Both the position numbers and the translations under genes were made by a program. A DNA stretch of 9,723 nt from Verrucomicrobiota bacterium (GTDB lineage Bacteria; Verrucomicrobiota; Verrucomicrobiia; Limisphaerales; UBA9464), in assembly GCA_026397675.1 (NCBI GenBank), contig JAPLUH010000194.1:1-9723 (forward strand), in the 5' to 3' direction. A model generated the notes under the pieces. The model saw only the letters and a program-made list of their open reading frames with translations, was not told the origin of the DNA and made no database searches. The stretch's first letter is position 1, and each line of letters opens with the position of its first letter. Shown here in pieces: positions 1-5,775 of the stretch.

Positions 1-897
1 GTCCGGCCACGCTGGCGCTCAGTGGCCTTCCTGATGCTGGTGGGTTTTTATCCCCTGATCCTCGGGGTGTTGAGCCAATTTCTGCAGATTGGCGGAGCCT
101 CGCGGGGCCCAGCCCTGCCTCCGACGATTCAGGGACTTATCCTGGTTTGTCTGGAGAGCGTGGCGGTGTTTGCTCTCTTCTTTGGCGCGGGTGCCTGGGT
201 GGGCCGACCGACCCGCAAGGAACTCTTTTGGCGACCCATGCGAGGGTGGGATTGGTTCTGGGGAGCGCTCTGGTCCATCGGAGTTCGATTGGGAGCGGTG
301 GTCGCGGTCTATGGCGCCTTGGCTCCGTTTCTCCTCGTCGAAGCCCTGCAATCCAAGTCCGCCGGGGAGGCTGCGGCGGGACCTTCCATCGAGGAACGCC
401 TTCAGCAATTCCGGCCTAAGCTTGAAGCGTTGCTCGAGTTCGACGCGTTGGCCGATCCGATCTACCTGCTTTTGGCGATCACGCTGTTGAGTTTCATCAC
501 CGCTGGGTTGCGCGAAGAACTGTGGCGGGCGGGATTCATGGCTGCCGTTCGAGACTTGCTGCCCCGCTCTTGGTGGACTCCTCGGCCGCGAAAGCCCTCA
601 GAGCACTGGCTTCGCTGGCAACTGCGTCGGCACGGGCCTACCGTGTTGGTCGCCGGTCTGGCTGCCGTGATTTTTGGTTTGGATCATTTACCGCAGGGAA
701 TCGGCGGCGTCGTTCTTACGGGAGTCGTCGGGTTCATCCTGGCGCTGGTCATGATCGGTCACCGGTCACTCTGGGCCGCGGTCATTGCTCATGGTTTTTT
801 CGACGCCAGCACGTTTGTGCTGCTGGCCGTCATCGTCTGGAACAAGGAATGGATCCAGCGTATGGCCCCCGACTTGCTCAAGCAGTTGGGGATGTGA
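1..897 (+). CDS. CPBP-family intramembrane metalloprotease, 5'-partial
   Basis: This is a polytopic membrane protein of the CPBP (CaaX protease and bacteriocin-processing, Rce1-like/ABI) family, presumed to be a glutamate-type intramembrane endopeptidase; its substrate is unknown. The frame is open from base 1, with basic residues preceding a hydrophobic segment, so the true start is probably upstream; GTG at 22 is the first start codon inside the window. Numbering from that GTG, hydrophobic segments lie near residues 2-20, 38-60, 82-108, 145-162, 207-222, 228-246 and 252-272. The family motifs are E165-E166 with nearby R169, then F218-x-x-x-H222 (FGLDH), then H257-x-x-x-D261 (HGFFD). The first motif reads EELWRAG, so the Arg is one position earlier than in the usual EExxxR. 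The 3' end overlaps the convergent phosphorylase-like gene. Family assignment is firm; activity is less certain because of the shifted Arg. Confidence 0.85.
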   Translation, partial: VRPRWRSVAFLMLVGFYPLILGVLSQFLQIGGASRGPALPPTIQGLILVCLESVAVFALFFGAGAWVGRPTRKELFWRPMRGWDWFWGALWSIGVRLGAVVAVYGALAPFLLVEALQSKSAGEAAAGPSIEERLQQFRPKLEALLEFDALADPIYLLLAITLLSFITAGLREELWRAGFMAAVRDLLPRSWWTPRPRKPSEHWLRWQLRRHGPTVLVAGLAAVIFGLDHLPQGIGGVVLTGVVGFILALVMIGHRSLWAAVIAHGFFDASTFVLLAVIVWNKEWIQRMAPDLLKQLGM

Positions 898-1412
898 GAG
901 CCCTTGTCTGAGACCGACCGGACGGTGGCCGAGGGAATGCTTCGGGCTCGAGCCAGGTCTCGCAGCACGGCCGACTCCATGTCCACCACGTCGGCCTGGG
1001 TTTCTGAGCGGAGTTGCGCCTTTTCGAATTGTGTGATGACCACCCGGTCTCGGGTGACCATCCGCCCTGGGTTCGAGGCCGTGGCCTGAAGTCGATCGAT
1101 TCCTGGGAATCCTGTGTCCGCCTCGTGGTAGACCCAACCGACCTGGGCTTCGAGATTCAGGGCTCCGGCGACTCCGCAGGTAAACACGCGGTCTGGCCGA
1201 CCCGTTTCGAGGGCGTCGTCGCCGCTGCGCAGGGCGTTTTCGGGTCCCATGCCGGTCACCCAAACCTCCAGACCGGGTGCGACGAAGCGTTGCAGGGTGC
1301 GGCGAGGGCGGGGTGGGTCTGTTGGTCTCAGCGGCCATCCGCGACGGCGTCCCAGTTTAACGAAGGCCGCGGCCTCCTGCGGCAACGCAAAGAAGAGCAG
1401 GGTTGATTCCAC
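789..1412 (-). CDS. Nucleoside phosphorylase-like protein (PNP/MTAN superfamily), short C-terminus
   Basis: A 207-aa member of the purine nucleoside phosphorylase / 5'-methylthioadenosine nucleosidase superfamily, close in style to hopanoid-associated phosphorylases (HpnG-like). Such proteins cleave an N-glycosidic or related ribosyl bond; the substrate cannot be read from the sequence. Visible motifs are an N-terminal strand with FFALPQEAAAF (7-17), VTGMGPENA (52-60), the glycine motif CGVAGAL (79-85), the ribose-binding DMES (144-147), and a late VRSVSD with D169, the expected position of the catalytic Asp. The GTG at 1412 is chosen because the protein then begins at the family's first strand and 2 nt after the stop of the upstream YqgE-like gene; the frame stays open further upstream but that part reads as low-complexity, non-homologous sequence. 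After VSD the sequence stops resembling the family, and its last ~36 residues are antisense to the CPBP gene, so the C-terminus may be truncated. Confidence 0.72.
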   Translation of the reverse strand: MESTLLFFALPQEAAAFVKLGRRRGWPLRPTDPPRPRRTLQRFVAPGLEVWVTGMGPENALRSGDDALETGRPDRVFTCGVAGALNLEAQVGWVYHEADTGFPGIDRLQATASNPGRMVTRDRVVITQFEKAQLRSETQADVVDMESAVLRDLARARSIPSATVRSVSDKGSHIPNCLSKSGAIRWIHSLFQTMTASSTNVLASKKP

Positions 1413-1414
1413 GG

Positions 1415-2011
1415 TCAGTTGGAAGCGATGTCGTCTGGGGTGTCGGCGAGAATTCGTTCCTGCCAGTTGGTGCGTTGGCGGAGGAGGGTCTTCCAAAGGT
1501 CCTGAGAGGGGGTCTCGAAGATCAACGACAGGTCGGCCTGCGCGATGAGCCAACTGTTCTGGCGCAGTTCGTTGTCGAGTTGTCCGGGGGCCCATCCGGC
1601 GTATCCGGAGAAGACCTTCAATCGCAGTTCCGGCGAGCCGGAGTTCATGAGTTCTTCGAGTTCCTCGATCTGGTGTCCAATGGTGAGTTGGGGCAACACA
1701 TTGCCCAGTAAAAGCCCCGGTTGACTGTAGAGGTAGCTCAATGCGGTGGGCTGAACGGGGCCTCCTTCAAAAAGAGGGACTCCCTGAAACCGAGGCGGCA
1801 CCTCGCTGGGAAGGGAGTCTTCCAGAAGCTGGGTTCCGGGTTGAGTGAGGACTAACCCCAAGGCCCCTTCGGGCGTGTGTTCGCAGACCAGCACCACCGA
1901 CCGGTGAAAGCACGACCCTCCCAAACTGCCTCCATCGAGGAGCAATTGACCGTGGAGGGTCTTGAATGTTTTTTTCGAGCGCTTTGGCATGGTCCGGTCG
2001 AATCCGGGCAC
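1415..2011 (-). CDS. YqgE/AlgH family protein (DUF179)
   Basis: A 198-aa cytosolic protein of the YqgE/AlgH family, which is widespread in bacteria and lacks a settled biochemical function despite the AlgH name. Diagnostic blocks are all present: LHGQLLLDGGSLGGSCFHRS near 19-38, the GALGLVLTQP strand-turn (49-58), FEGGPV (81-86), and the highly characteristic SGYAGWAPGQLDNEL (135-149) followed by NSW (152-154). Length is near the family norm of about 185-200. The start is GTG at 2011; an in-frame ATG at 1990 would remove seven residues and is equally plausible, since neither is preceded by a clear Shine-Dalgarno sequence. The gene ends 2 nt before the GTG of the phosphorylase-like gene, so the two are likely translated from one transcript. 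Confidence 0.9.
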   Translation of the reverse strand: MPGFDRTMPKRSKKTFKTLHGQLLLDGGSLGGSCFHRSVVLVCEHTPEGALGLVLTQPGTQLLEDSLPSEVPPRFQGVPLFEGGPVQPTALSYLYSQPGLLLGNVLPQLTIGHQIEELEELMNSGSPELRLKVFSGYAGWAPGQLDNELRQNSWLIAQADLSLIFETPSQDLWKTLLRQRTNWQERILADTPDDIASN

Positions 2012-2062
2012 TCACTTCATCGTGGCCGGGAGGGGCTCAGCAAGCCTCACAAGGTTCAAACA

Positions 2063-2091
2063 AGAATAATAAAATCCCAGGATTCCAACAA
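2063..2091 (-). promoter_or_regulatory. Possible sigma-70-type promoter for the YqgE/phosphorylase pair
   Basis: On the minus strand, TTGTTG (2086-2091) and TATTCT (2063-2068) are separated by exactly 17 bp in an AT-rich patch of an otherwise GC-rich spacer, about 50 nt upstream of the GTG at 2011. Agreement with the consensus hexamers is partial (TTG only in the -35, four of six in the -10). Placement in the only gap upstream of the pair supports it; no experimental support is available. Confidence 0.3.
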
Positions 2092-2144
2092 TGGCTGAAG
2101 CACGCCGGGAATTGTCCCTATCCAAGTGAGGCAAGTTGACCGTG

Positions 2145-3218
2145 TCAGTGGGGCCAGTTCGCACCGCGGGTTTGGGTACGGATGCGCAGGAGCTTGCTGT
2201 CGGCCGTGATGTAAAGGGTGCGTCCATCATTGCCCCAGGCGCAGTTGGCCGTGGCCTCTCCTGTATTAAGGACGCCCAACAGCTTGCCCTCCGGGGAGAG
2301 GACTAAAATACCGCCCGGGCCGCTGGTCCAGAGGTTGCCTCGCTCATCGACTTTCAATCCGTCGGGCAGCCCTTTATTGCCGGCCACTCGGGGTGTGGCA
2401 TCGAAGAACAGGCGACCCTCGCCCACGGTGCCATCGGGCAGCACCGAGAAGGCTGTGATGGTCGCGGCCTTGGGGTCCGACTGGTTCACATAAAGTGTCT
2501 TTTCGTCGGGCGACAGGGCGATGCCATTGGGGAACTCGAGTTTGCGCGAGATGAGCACGACCTCACCGGAGGAGCGGCGCAGGTAGACGCCGTTGAACAT
2601 CAGCTCCTTGAGTGGGCTTTGGTTCAATCCTTCGAGGCCGTACGGAGGATCGGTGAAATAAATGTTTCCGTTGGAGGCCAGGCAGAGGTCGTTGGGCGAA
2701 TTGAAGCGGCGTCCCTGATAGTGCTCGGCCAGCGGGGTGAAACTTCCGTCGGCCTCCAGTCGGGCGATTTGTCGGTTGCCGTGCTGGCAAAGGAGGAGTC
2801 GCTCACCGCGGTCGGAGGTTAACCCATTGGAACCTTGCTCGCGGAACTTGAGTGCCTGGCCGGAGTAGCCGCTGGGATTCAGGGCCACGCTCAAGCCGTC
2901 CTTTTCGGTCCAGCGATAGACTTTGTTGACCGGCACATCGGAGAAGAGGAGTTCGCGGTTCTTGCGGATCCAGACCGGGCCCTCCGACCAGTCGAAGCCT
3001 TCGGCCAGGAGTTCCATCTCCGAGCCCGGGGCGACCAGGGAGTCGAACTCCGGAGCCAGGCGTTCCAAGCGGCCGATGGTGGCGTACTTGGGCGCGGGAG
3101 GGGCAGGTTTGAGCGCAGCGGCCGCGAGGTCGGGTCGGGCGGCCTCGAGCGAGGTGTGGTGTCCGATCAGAATTGCGGCAAGGCAGGACGCAAGCGTCCT
3201 AAATGGGGACAGGCTCAT
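2145..3218 (-). CDS. Secreted SMP-30/gluconolactonase/LRE-family beta-propeller
   Basis: A 357-aa six-bladed beta-propeller of the SMP-30/gluconolactonase/LRE-like family, probably a metal-dependent lactonase or related sugar-lactone hydrolase acting outside the cytoplasm. The N-terminus is signal-peptide-like: a basic residue, a hydrophobic run from about 8 to 19, and small residues near 26-27. The expected metal ligands can be assigned by family position: E79 in SEGPVW (78-83), N176 in SPND (174-177), N231 in FPNGIA (229-234) and D286 in LPDGL (284-288). FTDPPYGL (188-195) is typical of the gluconolactonase branch. ATG at 3218 is preferred; a TTG two codons earlier is open but unnecessary. 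The upstream gap to the phosphoribosyltransferase is 76 bp, so cotranscription is possible. The substrate is unknown; many such proteins are loosely called gluconolactonase. Confidence 0.88.
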   Translation of the reverse strand: MSLSPFRTLASCLAAILIGHHTSLEAARPDLAAAALKPAPPAPKYATIGRLERLAPEFDSLVAPGSEMELLAEGFDWSEGPVWIRKNRELLFSDVPVNKVYRWTEKDGLSVALNPSGYSGQALKFREQGSNGLTSDRGERLLLCQHGNRQIARLEADGSFTPLAEHYQGRRFNSPNDLCLASNGNIYFTDPPYGLEGLNQSPLKELMFNGVYLRRSSGEVVLISRKLEFPNGIALSPDEKTLYVNQSDPKAATITAFSVLPDGTVGEGRLFFDATPRVAGNKGLPDGLKVDERGNLWTSGPGGILVLSPEGKLLGVLNTGEATANCAWGNDGRTLYITADSKLLRIRTQTRGANWPH

Positions 3219-3294
3219 GGTCAAAGCGCAGTCGTAACCGTTCGTCCGGATGGACGCAATCCCACGGAAGGGGCGCCTGCAAACCGAGTTGGGT

Positions 3295-3966
3295 TCAGAT
3301 CGGATCCTCGGGGGTCCCCAGCAGGTACAGCCCGGGAAAATTCATGCAATGATTGGCGTCTTCCATCCCGTAGCCCGCAAACCATTCGGGGCCTTCGTAG
3401 CGGAAGGCGCTCCAGCGGGGTTGAAACTGGCTGTCGGCATGGATCCTGTGCACACAGACCGCTGTCTCCACTTCTGCTGCGCCGAGCTCCTTCAGTCGCC
3501 GAGTGAGGGCTTCCAAGGTGCGGCCACTGTCGCAGATGTCATCGACCACGAGAACATGCCGACCCGTAATGGATTCGGGGGCGTCTAGGCTCACTTCGAC
3601 GTTCCGGGCCGCGACGCCGTTGAGGTTGGCCTCATAGGAACGACAACGGCAGAACGCAGGTTCTACAGTGACCGGGCAGGCGAGCAGCAAATCGGAAAAG
3701 AAAAAGACCCCGCCTCGCAGGACGCAGAGGGCCAGCGCCTGTCGGCCGCTTTGGGCGCGTGCGGCTTCGGCCCAGAGACCGAGAGACTGCCCCAGTTGGT
3801 TGACTTGCCTCCGGACCTCTGCGGCACTGGCAAAGGGGGTCCAGTGATCGGGAATTTGTCGGCAGGAAATGCGGGAGTCTTGGGCGTTTTTCAAGGGGAT
3901 CCGAGGGCTTTCGAGATGGAGGGGAAACCTACCGCTGCGGTGGGCCTGCCTGCCGGGCCAGTGCAC
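3295..3966 (-). CDS. Phosphoribosyltransferase, hypoxanthine-type, divergent
   Basis: A type I phosphoribosyltransferase of up to 223 aa, which would transfer phosphoribose from PRPP to a nucleobase or act as a regulator. The PRPP-binding loop is intact: VLVVDDICDSGRT (138-150) has the two acidic residues and the DSGRT turn. VLRGGVFFFSDLL (82-94) corresponds to the L(K/R)G block of hypoxanthine PRTases, CRSYEAN (108-114) to the flexible-loop region, and EWFAGYGMED (194-203) to the late VGYGxD block. Differences from classical enzymes are the region usually holding the base-contacting Lys-Pro, here VHRIHAD, and the usual final Arg of the YRxLPY block, here HCMNFPG. The start is uncertain. GTG at 3966 has GAGG close upstream but lies within the 3' end of the glycosyltransferase gene, and the first ~45 residues do not look conserved; an in-frame TTG at 3894 is an alternative. 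The 38-bp overlap suggests coupling with the glycosyltransferase. Confidence 0.82.
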   Translation of the reverse strand: MHWPGRQAHRSGRFPLHLESPRIPLKNAQDSRISCRQIPDHWTPFASAAEVRRQVNQLGQSLGLWAEAARAQSGRQALALCVLRGGVFFFSDLLLACPVTVEPAFCRCRSYEANLNGVAARNVEVSLDAPESITGRHVLVVDDICDSGRTLEALTRRLKELGAAEVETAVCVHRIHADSQFQPRWSAFRYEGPEWFAGYGMEDANHCMNFPGLYLLGTPEDPI

Positions 3967-4762
3967 GTGCCTCGACGTAATTGCCCACGCAATGGGCCAG
4001 GCTGCCCTTGGCTCCAGCCCAGTCCACGCGGCCTAGGGGAATATACAGGGCAAGCTTGGCGGCACGGATGAAGATCCCAGGCAGGCTCGGACGGTGTGGT
4101 TCGAAGAAGCGGGCCATCGCCCGGTAATCGACACGACCCTTCTGGTAAAACGCCCGCATGGATCGGCGGTTCCGGTAGTGAACTCCGGCCGCATGCACCG
4201 CGGCGATGGTTTCTCCGGCCTTCAGGGCATCGAAGTACCATTGGAGGTCTTCACCGCCGCCGATCTCCTCGTCGAAGGGCCGTCGTTGCCAGGTGCTGCG
4301 ACGGTAGAGGCTGTTCGGATTGCCGGCTCCGAATCCGAAACCCCGGCGGAGGTCGTAACCTTGGAAAAAAGTGATACCGCCGCTCAGGGCCGCATCAAAT
4401 TCGCCGAGGATGGGGCCGACTGCGACCGTCACCGATTCTGTAAATCGTCCGATGGCCCGGCGGTAAGACTCCAAGAACGAACGATCCGCAGGAATGGTGT
4501 GAGCACTGAGACTCAAGACCCAATCATGACGGGCAGCCGAAAAGCCCCGGTTGAGGGCCCTGCCATAGGTGAAGTCGTCCTTTCGGATGACAATAATTTC
4601 TGCGCCTTGGCTCCGGGCCAGTTCGACCGTGCCGTCCGTTGACCCGGAATCCACCACAATCAATTGGTCGGATTCATCACGGTGGAGCCCCAGCAGCACC
4701 TCCCCAAGGGTCTCGGCGGCATTCAGGGTGCGAATCACAATGCTGACAGGGGGGCGCGACAT
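3929..4762 (-). CDS. Glycosyltransferase family 2 protein
   Basis: A 277-aa GT-A fold family 2 glycosyltransferase, expected to move a sugar from a nucleotide donor onto a surface glycan or lipid intermediate. The opening VSIVIRTLNAAETL (6-19) and VVDSGSTDGT (36-45) form the nucleotide-binding half. NRGFSAAR (71-78) is followed by LSLSAHTIP (83-91) where most family members have the metal-binding DxD. GAGNPNSLYRR (145-155) and the catalytic-region GEDLQW (170-175) are clear. A weakly hydrophobic C-terminal stretch near 228-245 could associate with membrane but is not a convincing transmembrane helix. The start is the first ATG after the divergent spacer; there is no Shine-Dalgarno sequence before it. 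Its stop lies inside the phosphoribosyltransferase gene. Acceptor and pathway are unknown; no other glycan genes are nearby. Confidence 0.9.
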   Translation of the reverse strand: MSRPPVSIVIRTLNAAETLGEVLLGLHRDESDQLIVVDSGSTDGTVELARSQGAEIIVIRKDDFTYGRALNRGFSAARHDWVLSLSAHTIPADRSFLESYRRAIGRFTESVTVAVGPILGEFDAALSGGITFFQGYDLRRGFGFGAGNPNSLYRRSTWQRRPFDEEIGGGEDLQWYFDALKAGETIAAVHAAGVHYRNRRSMRAFYQKGRVDYRAMARFFEPHRPSLPGIFIRAAKLALYIPLGRVDWAGAKGSLAHCVGNYVEARALARQAGPPQR

Positions 4763-4907
4763 GTCGATCGGAGGTCTAGGGAGTTACCAGAAGCCTGAGG
4801 CCTCGGAAAGACTGGAGAGAGAGTCGGACTCCCAAGGGTTCTTGCCGATCGGCTCGGCGCAAGCCTAGCCTCGAGGTAGGCCCTCTTCATCTCTCACCCT
4901 CCTCACC
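4763..4907. promoter_or_regulatory. Divergent intergenic region rich in short palindromes
   Basis: This 145-bp spacer separates the glycosyltransferase and sigma factor starts, so it should hold promoters for both. It contains four short dyads: GAGGCCTC (4797-4804), GAGTC-G-GACTC (4821-4831), the perfect GCCGATCGGC (4844-4853) and a larger imperfect repeat at 4863-4881. On the plus strand TTGCCG (4842-4847) and TAGCCT (4866-4871), 18 bp apart, make a weak candidate promoter whose two boxes overlap the last two dyads. No purine-rich ribosome binding site precedes ATG 4908; the stretch before it is CT-rich. Confidence 0.45.
4863..4881. repeat. Inverted repeat with CCTCGAGG core upstream of the sigma factor
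   Basis: Arms GCCTA (4863-4867) and TAGGC (4877-4881) flank the 8-bp palindrome CCTCGAGG (4869-4876), with a single unpaired G at 4868. It ends 26 nt before ATG 4908. The core plus T (CCTCGAGGT) recurs at 5727-5735 upstream of the next plus-strand gene. It could be an operator or a leader hairpin. Confidence 0.5.
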
Positions 4908-5498
4908 ATGCACTGCGACACCACGGATCATCAGTTGATCAATCGGGTTCGACACTCCAATGACGAGGCGGCGTGGACTCAGTTTGTTGGGTTCTACCGC
5001 AACCCCATCGTCAACCATTGCCGCAGTTATGGCCTGACCAACGACCAGTCGGAGGAAGTTGCGCAGGATTGTTTTATCCGCTGCTTTCGCTACCTGCCTA
5101 CCTTCGAATACAGCGAGGCGGTGGGCCGATTTCGTTCCTGGTTAAACCTCATCGTTAACCAGCAGATCGGGGAGTGTTTTCGCTCCCGAGTTCAGGATGA
5201 AACCATCAAGCGTCGATATGCGGAGATGCTTCTAGAATTGGCCGACCCGTCGCAGTTGGCCTCCCAGCAACCCACCAGCCATGACTACGAGTTGCTGTCG
5301 ATGGCCTTCCAACGGGTCAAGGCAGTGGTGCGTCCGCAGCATTGGCAATTGTTCGAATCCTTCGTGATCCACGGCCTGACGGCGTCCGAAGTAGCCGAAC
5401 AAATCGGGGTCAGCGCGGTGATGGTTCGGGTCAGCGCCTTCCGCGTCCGCAACCGAGTGCGGGAAGAGTGGAGAGTCCTTCAAAACGGCCCGTTCTGA
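4908..5498 (+). CDS. Sigma-70 family RNA polymerase sigma factor (ECF-like)
   Basis: A 196-aa two-domain sigma factor of the extracytoplasmic-function type, directing RNA polymerase to a specific promoter set. Region 2 spans about 20-95: AAWTQFVGFYRNPIVNHCR (21-39), then DQSEEVAQDCFIRCFRYLP (46-64) and GRFRSWLNLIVNQQIGE (73-89), a pattern common in Planctomycetes/Verrucomicrobia ECF factors. A linker rich in Gln/Ser follows. Region 4 (about 130-190) carries a helix-turn-helix, with HGLTASEVAEQIGVSAVMVR (155-174) as the core and FRVRNRVREEW as the recognition-side helix. The ATG is the only sensible start; it lacks a Shine-Dalgarno sequence. No anti-sigma gene or zinc-binding anti-sigma motif adjoins it on either side, so control must come from elsewhere or be transcriptional. 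A 12-bp inverted repeat lies just downstream. Its regulon is unknown. Confidence 0.9.
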   Translation: MHCDTTDHQLINRVRHSNDEAAWTQFVGFYRNPIVNHCRSYGLTNDQSEEVAQDCFIRCFRYLPTFEYSEAVGRFRSWLNLIVNQQIGECFRSRVQDETIKRRYAEMLLELADPSQLASQQPTSHDYELLSMAFQRVKAVVRPQHWQLFESFVIHGLTASEVAEQIGVSAVMVRVSAFRVRNRVREEWRVLQNGPF

Positions 5499-5511
5499 GG
5501 AGTCTGGGGAA

Positions 5512-5559
5512 CCGCAGCCTTCAATTGGGACTCTTGCCTGTGATCGGTGAAGGCTGCGG
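5512..5559 (+). repeat. 12-bp perfect inverted repeat after the sigma factor gene
   Basis: CCGCAGCCTTCA (5512-5523) and its exact reverse complement TGAAGGCTGCGG (5548-5559) flank a 24-nt loop, beginning 13 nt after the sigma factor stop. The stem is strong, but no T-run follows directly (the nearest, six T, is at 5602-5607), so it is not a canonical intrinsic terminator. It may be a transcript-end structure, a protein binding site or part of a small RNA. Confidence 0.6.
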
Positions 5560-5714
5560 ACGCAGTTCTTGGACTTCCTAGTGTTCTGGGCTCTGTTACT
5601 GTTTTTTAGGCATACAGCTGCCAATAATTTGAAAACTAGCCGTGCGGTTTGCGGTGGCTGAAGGTTGAGCTGGATCGTTCCAATGGGCTGTGATGCGCAG
5701 GGGGAGTGGGAAAA

Positions 5715-5733
5715 CTCGAGGCGTCTCCTCGAG
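5715..5733 (+). repeat. 7-bp perfect inverted repeat in the leader of the 465-aa gene
   Basis: CTCGAGG (5715-5721) and CCTCGAG (5727-5733) flank the 5-nt loop CGTCT, ending 42 nt before ATG 5776. The right arm is part of CCTCGAGGT (5727-5735), the same 9-mer found upstream of the sigma factor. As RNA it would form a compact hairpin in the leader; as DNA it could be an operator. The rest of the 5499-5775 gap includes an AT-rich patch near 5602-5635 where a promoter may lie, but I see no clear -35/-10 pair. Confidence 0.5.
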
Positions 5734-5775
5734 GTTGCGCCTCGGCGAAATCCGGTTTTCTATACGAGCCAAGGA

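Noticed and set aside
1413..1595. Upstream extension of the phosphorylase-like frame
   Set aside because: The extra 61 residues are Arg/Pro-rich, overlap the conserved YqgE C-terminal coding region, and precede the first recognisable family strand.
2012..2230. 72-codon minus-strand open frame across the gap before the YqgE-like gene
   Set aside because: It overlaps the conserved 3' end of the beta-propeller gene, includes the likely promoter region, and has no recognisable protein features.
3243..3256. Small hairpin CGTCC-GGAT-GGACG between the beta-propeller and phosphoribosyltransferase genes
   Set aside because: A 5-bp stem with no T-run on either strand is expected often by chance in GC-rich DNA.
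4805..4825. ECF-type autoregulatory promoter (GGAA plus GTC) upstream of the sigma factor
   Set aside because: GGAAA (4805-4809) and GTC (4823-4825) are present but only 13 bp apart, shorter than the usual 15-17 spacing, so the match is not convincing.
5665..5775. Longer start for the 465-aa gene at TTG 5665 or ATG 5683
   Set aside because: The added residues show no conservation pattern and the stretch carries a 7-bp inverted repeat better explained as a leader.
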